NCBI GenBank assembly: GCA_035546295.1
Contig: DATKBT010000082.1
Coordinates: forward strand, 1-8,496
DNA length: 8,496 nt
Reading direction: 5' to 3'
From: DATKBT01 sp035546295
GTDB taxonomy: Bacteria > Acidobacteriota > Thermoanaerobaculia > Multivoradales > Multivoraceae
The notes under the pieces: generated by a model
What the model was told of the DNA's origin: nothing
The model's database searches: none
Seen by the model: only the letters and a program-made list of their open reading frames with translations
Position numbers and translations under genes: made by a program
Shown: positions 1-6,940 of the stretch, piece by piece
How the letters are laid out: the number at the start of each line of letters is the position of its first letter
How positions within the stretch are numbered: the stretch's first letter is position 1

Positions 1-48
1 CAGCAGGGCTTCGACGTTGACGCCGTTGTCGACCTTGGTCTGAGGCAT
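1..48 (-). CDS. OsmC family protein, N-terminal fragment (runs off the window)
   Basis: Only the first 16 codons are present, reading MPQTKVDNGVNVEALL; the gene continues beyond base 1. The 'NGVNVEALL' opening is typical of a subgroup of OsmC/Ohr-fold proteins, which are cytoplasmic dimers that reduce organic hydroperoxides through two cysteines. The catalytic cysteines lie outside the window, so peroxidase activity cannot be confirmed. The start is well supported: on the minus strand AAGGAGAG (bases 62-55) sits six bases before the ATG at 48-46. The gene points away from the decayed gene on the plus strand, so its promoter must lie somewhere in about 65-180; I could not identify it. The family call rests on a short N-terminal match from memory, and another family with the same opening is possible. 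Confidence 0.62.
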   Translation of the reverse strand, partial: MPQTKVDNGVNVEALL

Positions 49-62
49 TGGTTTCTCTCCTT
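49..62 (-). promoter_or_regulatory. Ribosome binding site of the OsmC-family gene
   Basis: Read on the minus strand, AAGGAGAG occupies bases 62-55 and is followed by six bases and then the ATG at 48. This is a near-consensus Shine-Dalgarno and fixes the start of the truncated gene at the window edge. Confidence 0.7.
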
Positions 63-102
63 CTCGTGTCCAGTGGTTGCGATGACCGCCTTCTCCCAGT
101 AG

Positions 103-673
103 AACGACATCGGCCGGCGGGAGCCGCCAGACGATCTGCGCCTGGCCGTCGCGCCCGGCGCGCCCGCCCGGATCGTCGCGGAGGAGAACCGCTGCCCGAC
201 CTTCCACTGGGGAGGCGAGGCGCTGCAGTGGGAGCTGGTGGTGATCGCCGTCGGGGACGACTCGGCAGGGGTGGAGGCCGTGCCGGCGCTGAGCGTCCGG
301 CTTCCGGGCGCGGCTCGTGGCTGGACCCCATCCTCCGGGGAGTGCCTGGACTCCGGAGACTACGGCTGGGCGGTGCGGGCGGTGCGCGCCGACACCGACG
401 AGCGGGTCGACACCGTGGGCGACACGATGACGGGCGATCTGGTGATGTCGGGCGCCGACCTCGACCTGGGGGTGGGAGACGGCGCGATCGTGCGCGCAGG
501 CACCCTGTTCCTGCACAGCCGGGGGAACACCAACACGGCGCTGGGTCTCCAGGCGCTGAGCTCGGTCACCCTCGGCACCGGCAACACCGCCGTGGGCTTC
601 GCGGCGACTGTCGGCCGAGGTCGAGGAGCGGCGAGCGGGGCTCCTCGAGCGAGCTCAGGCTGGCGGACGCTGA
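103..673 (+). pseudogene. Decayed surface/tail-fibre-like protein with NTA-x-G head-repeat remnants
   Basis: From 103 to about 605 one frame is open and reads like real protein. It has a 'CPTFHWGG...LQWELVVIAV' segment (193-249) ending in 'GWTPSSGECLDSGDYGWAVRAV', which resembles an extracellular beta-sandwich domain. Next come 'GDTMTGDLVMSG' (420-455), typical of phage tail-collar or tail-fibre proteins, and 'NTALGLQALSS...GTGNTAVGF' (531-600), the repeat of trimeric-adhesin and tail-fibre heads. The frame has a TAG at 100-102 and no good start; the first GTG (238) falls inside the first domain. Near 605 the coding signal seems to move to another frame, which reads a charged, helix-like tail (LSAEVEERRAGLLERAQAGG) and stops at 671-673. 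Intact relatives, as I recall them, have a signal peptide, many more head repeats and a C-terminal coiled coil. Lost start, missing middle and frameshift point to a pseudogene. A short expressed remnant from GTG 238 (ending 762) is less likely. Confidence 0.55.
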
Positions 674-882
674 TCCCGGCAGCGCGAGCCACCGCGGCCC
701 CGAAGCGCATACGATTCCCCGCCGGGGCCTCGGGGCGCTCGCCGGTCGGAACGTGTCGATGACGGGCACCGGCAGCCACGAGCACCCCAACGCTCGGGCT
801 GCTGTCCCGTATGAAGGTGCAGCAGCTCGTTGGAGAGCTGGCTCGACCGGCTCACGATGGAATCTCGTCTCGGGGGACCAGC
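674..882. other. Intergenic region upstream of the ADOP permease
   Basis: About 210 bases between the decayed gene and the permease start. I see no convincing gene. A TTGGAG at 830-835 lies 17 bases before CACGAT at 853-858, a very weak promoter-like pair that I do not claim. The permease frame itself is open back to ATG 811, but the first 24 residues of that longer form do not look like family sequence. Confidence 0.4.
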
Positions 883-3375
883 ATGCCGAACCTACGCCTG
901 GCGCTGCGCGCCCTCACCCGCACACCCCTGGTCAGCGGCGTGGCCGTGCTCTCGCTCGCCCTCGGCATCGGCGCCAACGCCGCCATCTTCACGATCTTCG
1001 AGCGCTTGATCCTGAGCCCGCTGCCGGTGCAGGAGCCGGAGCGGCTGGTCAACCTCGAGACGCCTGGGCCGAAGAGCGGCTCGATGTCGTCCAACAACGC
1101 CGGGGGCTCCGACGCGATCCTCAGCTACCCGATGTTCCGCGACCTCGAGCGCGAGCAGACCGCCTTCACCGGGATCGCCGCCCACCGCTCCTTCGGCGCC
1201 AACCTGGCCTCCTCGGGCGACACCCTGAGCGGAGAGGGCATGTCGGTCTCGGGGAGCTACTTTCCGGTCCTCGGGCTGCGCCCCGCGCTCGGCCGGCTGC
1301 TCGAGCCCGCCGACGACCAGGTGGTCGGCGGGCACCCGGTCGTGGTGCTCAGCCACCGCTACTGGCAGGAGCGGTTCGGAGGTCGCGACGACGTGCTCAA
1401 CGAGGCGCTGGTGGTCAACGGCCGCTCGATGACGATCGTCGGAGTCGCGCCGCGTGGCTTCCTCGGCACCACCCTCGGCCAGGACCCGCAGGTCTTCCTG
1501 CCGCTCACCATGTACGGCAGCGTGACGCCGGGGTGGGACCACTTCGAGAACCGGCGCAGCTACTGGCTCTATCTGTTCGGCAGGCTCGGCCCGGGAGTCG
1601 GCGTCGCCGAGGCGCAGGCGTCGATCAACGTGCCGTACGGCGCGATCCTGCGTGAGGTCGAGGCGCCGCTGCAAACCGGCTTCACCGAGGAGACCCTGGA
1701 GCGCTTCGCCTCCCGGCAGATCGTGCTCGAACCGGGGCTGAGGGGTCAGAGCTCGTTCCAGGAAGAGCTCCGCGAACCCCTGCTCCAGCTCTTCGCGGTC
1801 ACCGGCCTGGTCCTGCTGATCGCGGCCGCCAACGTGGTCAACCTGCTGCTGACCCGGGCCGCCGACCGCTCGGGGGAGATCGCCCTGCGCCTGTCGATCG
1901 GCGCGCGCCGGCGCCAGATCGTGGGGCAGCTCCTCGCTGAATCGGTGCTCCTCGCCCTCGCCGGCGGCGCGCTCGGCCTGTTGGTCGCGGTGGCGACGCT
2001 GAGAACCGTCCGCGGTCTCCTCCCGGCCGACGCCGGCACGACTCTCGAGCTGGACCTGGGGCCCGAGACCTGGATCTTTCTGCTCGCGCTCTCCCTGCTG
2101 ACCGGCCTGATCGGCCTGCTGCCGGCCATCCACAGCGCACGCGGCGAGCTGGGCTCGATGCTCAAGGGTCAGGCCGGTCGGGTGTCGCGATCTCGAGCCG
2201 CCGGGCGCTTCCGGGCAGCCATGGCGACCGTCCAGATCGCCCTTTCGATGGCGCTCCTGATCTCGGCCGGGCTGTTTGCGCGCAGCCTGTACAACGTCAG
2301 CCGCGTCGACCTGGGGATCGAGATCGAGCATCTGGCCACGTTCGGCCTCTCGCCCGAGCTCAACGGCTATCAGCCGAGCGACTCGCGGGCGCTCTTCGCG
2401 CGGGTCGAGGACGAGACCGCGGCGCTGCCCGGCGTGTCGATGGTCACCGCCTCGATGGTGCCGTTGATCACGGGCAGCAACTGGTCGTCCAACGTCAGCG
2501 TCGAGGGCTTCGAAGCGGCACCGGAGGCGGACACCAACGCCAGCTTCAACGAGATCGGCCCCGGCTACTTCCGAACCCTCGGCATCCCGCTGCTCGCCGG
2601 CCGCGAGTTCGCGGCGGCCGACGAGCTCGGCGCTCCGAAGGTGGCGATCGTCAACGAGGCCTTCGCTCGCAAGTTCGAGCTCGGCCGCGACGCCGTGGGC
2701 CGGCGGATGCAGGTCGGCTCGGGGGGCGAGAACGACATCGAGATCGTCGGTCTGGTCCAGGACGCGAAGTACAGCGCGGTCAAGGACGAGGTGCCGCCGC
2801 AGTTCTTCCTGCCCTACCGGCAGGACGAGAGCCTGGGCGCGATCCGCTTCTACGTCCGCGCCCAGGGCGCCCCCGCAGAGCTGCTCGCCTCCCTGCGCGG
2901 GTTGATCGCTCGGCTCGACCCGAACCTTCCGATCGAGGAGCTCGAGACGATGGACCTCGAGGTGCGCGAGAACATCCTGATGGACCGCATGATGAGCATG
3001 CTGTCGGCCACCTTCGCGCTCCTCGCCACGGTGCTCGCCGCGATCGGGCTGTACGGAGTCGTTGCCTACGCGGTCGCCCAGCGGCGGCGCGAGATCGGCC
3101 TGCGCATGGCGCTCGGCGCCGACGCAGCGCGGGTCCGCCGGATGGTGCTGCGCCAAGTCGGCTGGATGGTGGTGCCCGGTGCCGTGCTGGGCATGGCGGC
3201 GGCATCGGGGCTTGGCCGGGTTGCGCAGTCACTGCTCTACGAGATGGAGGGCAACGATCCGAGCGTCTTTGCGCTGTCGGCATTGCTGCTGGTGGCGGTG
3301 GCGCTGGGCGCCGGAATGGTGCCGGCTCAGCGGGCAGCGCGAATCGACCCGATGCTGGCGCTGCGCGAGGAGTGA
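883..3375 (+). CDS. ADOP-type ABC transporter permease (FtsX/MacB-like, duplicated)
   Basis: An 830-residue inner-membrane permease of the acidobacterial duplicated orphan permease type, built from two fused MacB/FtsX units. Each unit has one TM segment, a periplasmic domain and a three-TM FtsX block. TM1 is at about 18-40, followed by the family signature 'LALGIGANAAIFTIFERL' and a periplasmic domain to about 295. TM2-4 are at about 300-323, 349-373 and 396-418, with the cytoplasmic motif 'GEIALRLSIGARRRQI' between TM2 and TM3. The second half has TM5 (about 445-469), a periplasmic domain with 'GPGYFRTLGIPLLAGREF', then TM6-8 (about 706-732, 760-781, 793-815) with 'RREIGLRMALGADAARVRRM'. ATG 883 is preferred to ATG 811 because GGGGGA lies five bases upstream and family proteins begin with this 'NLRLALRALTRTP' pattern. 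The N-terminal helical extension found in some ADOPs is absent. No ATP-binding subunit is encoded nearby, as usual for orphan members, so the substrate is unknown. MacB relatives work as mechanotransducers exporting lipoproteins, peptides or drugs. Confidence 0.93.
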   Translation: MPNLRLALRALTRTPLVSGVAVLSLALGIGANAAIFTIFERLILSPLPVQEPERLVNLETPGPKSGSMSSNNAGGSDAILSYPMFRDLEREQTAFTGIAAHRSFGANLASSGDTLSGEGMSVSGSYFPVLGLRPALGRLLEPADDQVVGGHPVVVLSHRYWQERFGGRDDVLNEALVVNGRSMTIVGVAPRGFLGTTLGQDPQVFLPLTMYGSVTPGWDHFENRRSYWLYLFGRLGPGVGVAEAQASINVPYGAILREVEAPLQTGFTEETLERFASRQIVLEPGLRGQSSFQEELREPLLQLFAVTGLVLLIAAANVVNLLLTRAADRSGEIALRLSIGARRRQIVGQLLAESVLLALAGGALGLLVAVATLRTVRGLLPADAGTTLELDLGPETWIFLLALSLLTGLIGLLPAIHSARGELGSMLKGQAGRVSRSRAAGRFRAAMATVQIALSMALLISAGLFARSLYNVSRVDLGIEIEHLATFGLSPELNGYQPSDSRALFARVEDETAALPGVSMVTASMVPLITGSNWSSNVSVEGFEAAPEADTNASFNEIGPGYFRTLGIPLLAGREFAAADELGAPKVAIVNEAFARKFELGRDAVGRRMQVGSGGENDIEIVGLVQDAKYSAVKDEVPPQFFLPYRQDESLGAIRFYVRAQGAPAELLASLRGLIARLDPNLPIEELETMDLEVRENILMDRMMSMLSATFALLATVLAAIGLYGVVAYAVAQRRREIGLRMALGADAARVRRMVLRQVGWMVVPGAVLGMAAASGLGRVAQSLLYEMEGNDPSVFALSALLLVAVALGAGMVPAQRAARIDPMLALREE

Positions 3376-3389
3376 TCGCGGGGCACTGG

Positions 3390-3395
3390 TAGGCT
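3390..3395 (+). promoter_or_regulatory. Possible -10 element (TAGGCT) before the CBS gene
   Basis: TAGGCT lies 42 bases before the CBS gene start, in the 62-base gap after the permease. It resembles -10 boxes of GC-rich bacteria, but I see no clear -35, so it is only a candidate. The CBS gene may instead be co-transcribed with the permease. Confidence 0.18.
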
Positions 3396-3437
3396 GGTCG
3401 GCATCGAGGATCGTCGCAGGTCCTCCGGGGGGTCGTC

Positions 3438-3860
3438 ATGAAAGCGCTTCCGTCGGTTCGCGAGCACATGGACACGACGGTGCCGACGCTCTCTCCCGAG
3501 GCATCGCTGCTCGACGCGGTCGACTTCCTGCTCAAGAAGCGCGTCACCGGCGCCCCCGTAGTGGATGATCTCGGTCGCCTGATCGGGATCATCACCGAGA
3601 AGGATCTGCTGAGGATCGTCGCCCACGCACCGGAGCCGCAGAGCATTTCGGGTCGAGTTGCGGACTTCATGACTCGGGAGGTCCAGACCATCTCCCCCGA
3701 CATGGACGTCTACTACGTGGCCGGGCTGTTCCTGAACGTCAGCTTTCGGCGATTCCCGGTCGTCGAGAGGGATCGGCTGGTCGGAGCGATCACGCGCTTC
3801 GACATCCTTCGCGTCGTGCGCGCCAACCGCAAGGTGTGGGCAGAGTTCCTCGGCCGCTAG
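3438..3860 (+). CDS. Stand-alone tandem CBS-domain protein
   Basis: A 140-residue cytosolic protein made almost entirely of two CBS domains, forming one Bateman module. CBS1 spans about 7-63, with 'TGAPVVDDLGRLIGIITEKD'; CBS2 spans about 73-128, with 'RRFPVVERDRLVGAITRFD'. Both carry the ribose-phosphate binding pattern G-h-x-[ST]-x-x-D (G50/T53/D56 and G116/T119/D122), so binding of AMP, ATP, SAM or a related adenosyl ligand is plausible at both sites. There is no attached enzyme, transporter or DNA-binding domain, so it probably acts as a ligand-dependent regulator of an unidentified partner. A G-run (3427-3432) five bases before the ATG serves as a weak ribosome binding site. It starts 62 bases after the permease on the same strand, so co-transcription is possible, but nothing shows that the two work together. 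Confidence 0.9.
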   Translation: MKALPSVREHMDTTVPTLSPEASLLDAVDFLLKKRVTGAPVVDDLGRLIGIITEKDLLRIVAHAPEPQSISGRVADFMTREVQTISPDMDVYYVAGLFLNVSFRRFPVVERDRLVGAITRFDILRVVRANRKVWAEFLGR

Positions 3861-3910
3861 CCCAGACGAATCGTGAAGATCGTGGCGAGGGCACCTCGAG
3901 ACGCTAGGGG

Positions 3911-3941
3911 TTGGCGCGCGTCGCGGTCGATCGGTTAGTCT
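3911..3941 (+). promoter_or_regulatory. Candidate sigma70-like promoter for the ankyrin gene
   Basis: TTGGCG (3911-3916) is followed, after 18-19 bases, by the AT-richer GGTTAGTCT (3933-3941), the only such patch in a GC-rich gap. Transcription would start near 3948 and give a leader of roughly 125 bases. The match is partial (four of six for the -35, about three of six for the -10), so this is a position worth testing, not a firm promoter. Confidence 0.28.
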
Positions 3942-4060
3942 GCTCCCGCGCGCCAGGGCGCATCCGTCCGCGGAAATGGACCGAGTCCACCTGAGGCCAG
4001 AGCGCAGGACCCGACCACGACCTTCTTTCAGCCCGATTCGCGGACGCGGGCGATGCTCGA

Positions 4061-4067
4061 AAGGAGG
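4061..4067 (+). promoter_or_regulatory. Consensus Shine-Dalgarno of the ankyrin gene
   Basis: AAGGAGG lies five bases before ATG 4073. It is the strongest ribosome binding site in the window, fixes the start and suggests efficient translation. Confidence 0.8.
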
Positions 4068-4072
4068 TTCCC

Positions 4073-5605
4073 ATGGCACACCGCGAGCTGCCTGCGCGTC
4101 CCGACCTCGATCACCTCAAGAAGGAGGCGAAGGCGTTGCGGCGCGCGTTCCTCGAAGGCGACCCGGCGGCCGTGGAGCGGGTCGAGGCGATCGTGGGGCC
4201 GAAGGCCGAGCTGAAGCTGACCGAGGCGCAGCGCGCCGTCGCGCGCGAGTACGGGTTCTCGAGCTGGGTGAAGCTGCGCGAGCACGTGCAGTCTGCTCGC
4301 CGGAGCGGCGACGCGCTGGAGAGCTTTCTCGCCGCGGTCGAGCGTCACGACCGCGCGGCCGCTTCGCGGGTCCTCGAGTCCGAGCCCGGGCTGGCGTCGT
4401 CGAGCCTGCACGTGGCCTCGATCCTGGGTCTCGAGACCGAGGTCGAACGACTGATCGCGAGGGACGACGGCGGCGTCCGCGCGCTCGCGGGCGCGACGTG
4501 GCCGGCCGAGCCGCTCCTCTGGCTCTGCTTCTCGCCGTTCCACGGCGAAAGCCCGGCACGGGACCGTGGTCTCCTGGCGTCGGCCCGCGCTCTGCTCGCC
4601 GCCGGCGCCGACCCGAACGTGCGCGAGGTCCGTCACGGCGTTTCGGCGCTCTACGGCGTCACCGGCCTGAGCCACGCGCCCGAGATCGCACGCCTCCTGC
4701 TCGAGGCCGGCGCAGAGCCCAACGACGGAGAGTCGGTGTTCCATGCCGCCGAGCGCTTCCACGAGGAGGCGCTCGAGCTGCTGCTGAGCCACGGCGCCGA
4801 TCTCAACGCTACCGGCGACTGGGGCAACACGCCGCTCTATTTCCTCCTGCGCTACTGGGACGTGGCGCGCGAGCGGCGGGTCGAGCAGGGCTTGCGCTGG
4901 CTGCTCGCGCACGGCGCGGATCCGAACGTGCTCTGCGATCGCGAGGAGCGGGAGAGCTCGCTGCACGTGGCCGTGCACCGTGGCCAGCATCCGGACGTGG
5001 TCGGGCTGCTTCTGCGACACGGCGCCGATGTCCACGCGCGCCGCGGCGACGGTCGGACTGCCTGGACACTCGCCCGGCGGGGGGGCTTCGGCGAGCTGGT
5101 GGCGCTGCTGGAGAGCGCGGGCGCGAGGCCGGAGCCGCTGTCGGCGGTCGACCGGTTGCTCGAGGCCTGTGGACGGGGCGATGCGGCCGCGGCTCGGCGC
5201 CTGGCGGTTCCCGCCGTGGCGTCGGGCCTGCGGCCTGGCGAGGCGCGGCTGATCGTGCAGGCGGCCGCGGAGGGGCTGTTCGAGGTCGTGCGGGCGTGCC
5301 TGGCGGCCGGCTTCCCGGTCGACACCGCCGACGAGACCGGCGCCACCGCCCTCCATCATGCCGCGATCCACGGCCGCGCGTCGATCGTCCGGGAGCTGCT
5401 CGGGCACGGCGCCGACCACTCGATCCGCGACAGCGAGCATTCCTCGACCCCTCTGGGCTGGGCCTGCTTCGGCGTCGACTTCTTGCAGGACGAGAGCGGC
5501 GACCACGCCGGAGCGGTCGAGGCGCTGCTCGAGGCCGGCGCGGTGGTCTCGAAGGATGAGCACCGGACTCGGGATCACTCGGTGCGACAGCTCCTCGACC
5601 GATGA
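4073..5605 (+). CDS. Ankyrin repeat domain-containing protein
   Basis: A 510-residue soluble protein with no signal peptide or membrane segment, so probably cytosolic. Residues about 8-77 form a distinct module, beginning 'RPDLDHLKKEAKALRRAF' and ending 'AREYGFSSWVKLREHV', that precedes the repeats in many bacterial ankyrin proteins and whose role I do not know. The rest is ankyrin repeats, some degenerate: about 107-135, 144-184, 188-218, 219-249, 250-288, 294-325, 326-356, a weak pair about 357-421, then 422-500. The clearest carry 'LLAAGADPNV', 'LLLSHGADLNA', 'LLAHGADPNV', 'LLLRHGADVHA' and 'GATALHHAAIHGRASIVREL'. Ankyrin arrays bind partner proteins; no catalytic domain is attached, so the function is a scaffold or inhibitor of unknown target. 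The repeat at 250-288 has an insertion ('DVARERRVEQGLRW') and a longer insertion follows about residue 463. It has its own leader and ribosome binding site and is convergent with the YihY gene. Confidence 0.93.
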   Translation: MAHRELPARPDLDHLKKEAKALRRAFLEGDPAAVERVEAIVGPKAELKLTEAQRAVAREYGFSSWVKLREHVQSARRSGDALESFLAAVERHDRAAASRVLESEPGLASSSLHVASILGLETEVERLIARDDGGVRALAGATWPAEPLLWLCFSPFHGESPARDRGLLASARALLAAGADPNVREVRHGVSALYGVTGLSHAPEIARLLLEAGAEPNDGESVFHAAERFHEEALELLLSHGADLNATGDWGNTPLYFLLRYWDVARERRVEQGLRWLLAHGADPNVLCDREERESSLHVAVHRGQHPDVVGLLLRHGADVHARRGDGRTAWTLARRGGFGELVALLESAGARPEPLSAVDRLLEACGRGDAAAARRLAVPAVASGLRPGEARLIVQAAAEGLFEVVRACLAAGFPVDTADETGATALHHAAIHGRASIVRELLGHGADHSIRDSEHSSTPLGWACFGVDFLQDESGDHAGAVEALLEAGAVVSKDEHRTRDHSVRQLLDR

Positions 5606-5799
5606 AGAGTGTGTCGAGGAACGATGATCGGACGAGATCAGGCGCGCGGGCGACCGGGTGGGAGCTCCCGTAACTGGGTCCGCTGTCACTGGGACCGGAT
5701 GAAACTTCGCCTCGGCGACGCCTCCGTCCCTGGCATTGGGCAGCGATCGGGCAGGACCTGCGGATCAGGCGCAGCCCAGCTCAGGCTCGGGCGTCAACC
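5606..5799. other. Convergent intergenic region with small inverted repeats
   Basis: The 194 bases between the convergent ankyrin and YihY genes contain no convincing ORF. A perfect 10-base palindrome GGGAGCTCCC is at 5660-5669, followed by a 9-base near-direct repeat, ACTGGGTCC (5673-5681) and ACTGGGACC (5688-5696). Their GGTCC and GGACC can pair as a 5-bp stem with a 10-base loop. Some termination function is expected between convergent genes, but there is no T-run, so these are not classical intrinsic terminators. Confidence 0.35.
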
Positions 5800-6672
5800 T
5801 CAAGAGCGCGACGGCGCCCCGCCGACCTCCCACCCCTCGTCTCGCGTCTGCTCGCGGGTCGCCGCGATCTCGCCGCCGATCAGGATCGCGAAGGTCGTCA
5901 GGTAGAGCCACAGCAGCAGGACGATGACTCCGCCGACGAACCCGTAGGTGGCGTCGAGGCGGGAGAACTCGCGCAGGTAGGCACGGAAGCCGAGGGTGCC
6001 GAGGAGCCAGAGGCAGGAGCCGGAGAGCGCGCCGACCAGCGTCGGGAGAGCGGTGTGCCGCCCTCGCCGGCGGTCAGGAAGCAGATAGTACAGAGCCCAC
6101 AGCAAGAGGGTGAACAGCGCGAACGAGGCCGGCCACCGCAGGAATCGCCAGCCCGAAGAGCCTTCGCCGATCCAGGCGAACAGCGCCGGTCCGCCCAGCA
6201 CCGCGACCGCTCCGACGTTGACCAGCACCAGGGAGAGGACGAGGCCGACCAGCCCGAGCAGCCGGCGCAGCCACCAGGGGCGCGTCTCGTTGAGGTCGTA
6301 GACCCGGTTGAGCCCGGCGATCAGAGCCGTGAAGATGCTGGAGCCGGACCAGAGCACGAGCAGGACGCCCAGCGAGAGCATGCCCGGGCGGCTCGATCCG
6401 GTGACCTCGCCCACGAACCGCTGGAGGTAGTCGGCGGCGTCTCCGGGGAGCGACTGCCGAATCAGCTGCATGATCGCGTCGAACGCAGCGTCACCGCCAA
6501 AGAGACCCGTGAGAGCGAACAGGGCGATGACGATCGGGAACAGCGACAGGAACGCGAAGTAGGCGGCCCGCGCCGCCTCCCCGGGGAGGTCGTCGGCGAT
6601 CGCTTCGCGCACGACCAGGCGCGGGAAACGCAGCCACGGATGATCGGCCAGGCGCTCGAGGCGGTCGAGCAT
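5800..6672 (-). CDS. YihY/virulence factor BrkB family membrane protein
   Basis: A 290-residue integral inner-membrane protein of the YihY/BrkB (formerly RNase BN) family, near the usual family length. Six hydrophobic segments lie at about 36-59, 97-120, 139-161, 181-199, 212-233 and 243-270. Family hallmarks are 'AAYFAFLSLFPIVIAL' in TM1, 'SSIFTALIAGLNRVYDL' at 111-127, and the last segment's 'GFVGGVIVLLLWLYLTTFAI' leading into 'LIGGEIAA'. The biochemical role is unsettled: the old tRNA-processing label was a misassignment, and transport or envelope roles have been proposed. The ATG at 6672 is the only ATG, GTG or TTG between an in-frame TGA upstream and TM1, but it has a poor Shine-Dalgarno; a good AAGGAG lies about 22 bases upstream, too far to be optimal. 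The C-terminus after about 272 is a short charged cytosolic tail. It lies 268 bases downstream of the cyclase gene on the same strand. Confidence 0.93.
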   Translation of the reverse strand: MLDRLERLADHPWLRFPRLVVREAIADDLPGEAARAAYFAFLSLFPIVIALFALTGLFGGDAAFDAIMQLIRQSLPGDAADYLQRFVGEVTGSSRPGMLSLGVLLVLWSGSSIFTALIAGLNRVYDLNETRPWWLRRLLGLVGLVLSLVLVNVGAVAVLGGPALFAWIGEGSSGWRFLRWPASFALFTLLLWALYYLLPDRRRGRHTALPTLVGALSGSCLWLLGTLGFRAYLREFSRLDATYGFVGGVIVLLLWLYLTTFAILIGGEIAATREQTRDEGWEVGGAPSRS

Positions 6673-6940
6673 CGCTCTTGCTCGGCTGACGGGGTGCTCC
6701 TTTTCGGGTCGAGCTCACCGTCGCGGTGGGCATCGATGGCTGATCATGACCGCTCTGCGGCTCAGCTCTCGCTCAGCTCTTCTCGTCGATGACGACACGG
6801 CGGACCTCGGCTGCGGCCTGGTCGACCCAGCCGCGCCCGCTTGCGGGCTTGCGGCGCACGAGTGATCGGCTAGCGGGCTCGTGGTATGAGCTCGCCTCGC
6901 TTTCGCTGCTCGTTGGGGAGTGGTGACCACCCCGAGCCCG
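6673..6940. other. Gap between the YihY and cyclase genes: repeats and an in-frame extension
   Basis: No stand-alone gene is convincing here. The gap holds a tandem 11-base repeat (GCTCAGCTCT at 6760-6769 and 6771-6780), a short hairpin (GCCCGC-TT-GCGGGC, 6835-6848) and most of the large inverted repeat described separately. On the minus strand the cyclase frame stays open for 55 codons after its TAG, to a TGA at 6775-6773. The last part, 'WVDQAAAEVRRVVIDEKS', looks protein-like, but no ribosome binding site introduces it. The YihY promoter must lie here unless that gene is co-transcribed with the cyclase; I see no clear candidate. Confidence 0.4.
6835..6848. repeat. Short perfect hairpin GCCCGC-TT-GCGGGC
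   Basis: Six paired bases around a two-base centre. In minus-strand RNA it would form a GC-rich stem with an AA centre, just downstream of the larger inverted repeat at the end of the cyclase gene. There is no T-run on either side. It could help block or stabilise the 3' end, or be chance in GC-rich sequence. Confidence 0.45.

Larger units (their letters stand above)
3861..4072. other. Intergenic leader region of the ankyrin gene
   Basis: About 212 bases with no convincing ORF. It holds the candidate promoter at 3911-3941 and, at its end, the strong ribosome binding site of the ankyrin gene. I see no stem plus T-run that would clearly terminate the CBS transcript. Confidence 0.4.

Noticed and set aside
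811..882. An N-terminal extension of the permease from ATG 811
   Set aside because: The 24 extra residues do not resemble the family, whereas ATG 883 has an upstream GGGGGA and begins with the usual ADOP opening.
48..1655. A 535-codon plus-strand frame across the decayed gene and the permease start
   Set aside because: Low-complexity Arg/Ala/Gly composition; it overlaps recognisable coding sequence in other frames, so it is a shadow.
892..3156. A 754-codon open frame on the minus strand opposite the permease
   Set aside because: It is Arg/Gln/Glu/His-rich without domains and lies exactly antisense to a well-supported permease, as expected from high third-position GC.
4028..5689. Long open frames overlapping the ankyrin gene, on the minus strand and at plus 3976-5559
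   Set aside because: No domains, Arg/Ala-rich or antisense composition, and the ankyrin frame has clear repeats and a consensus ribosome binding site.
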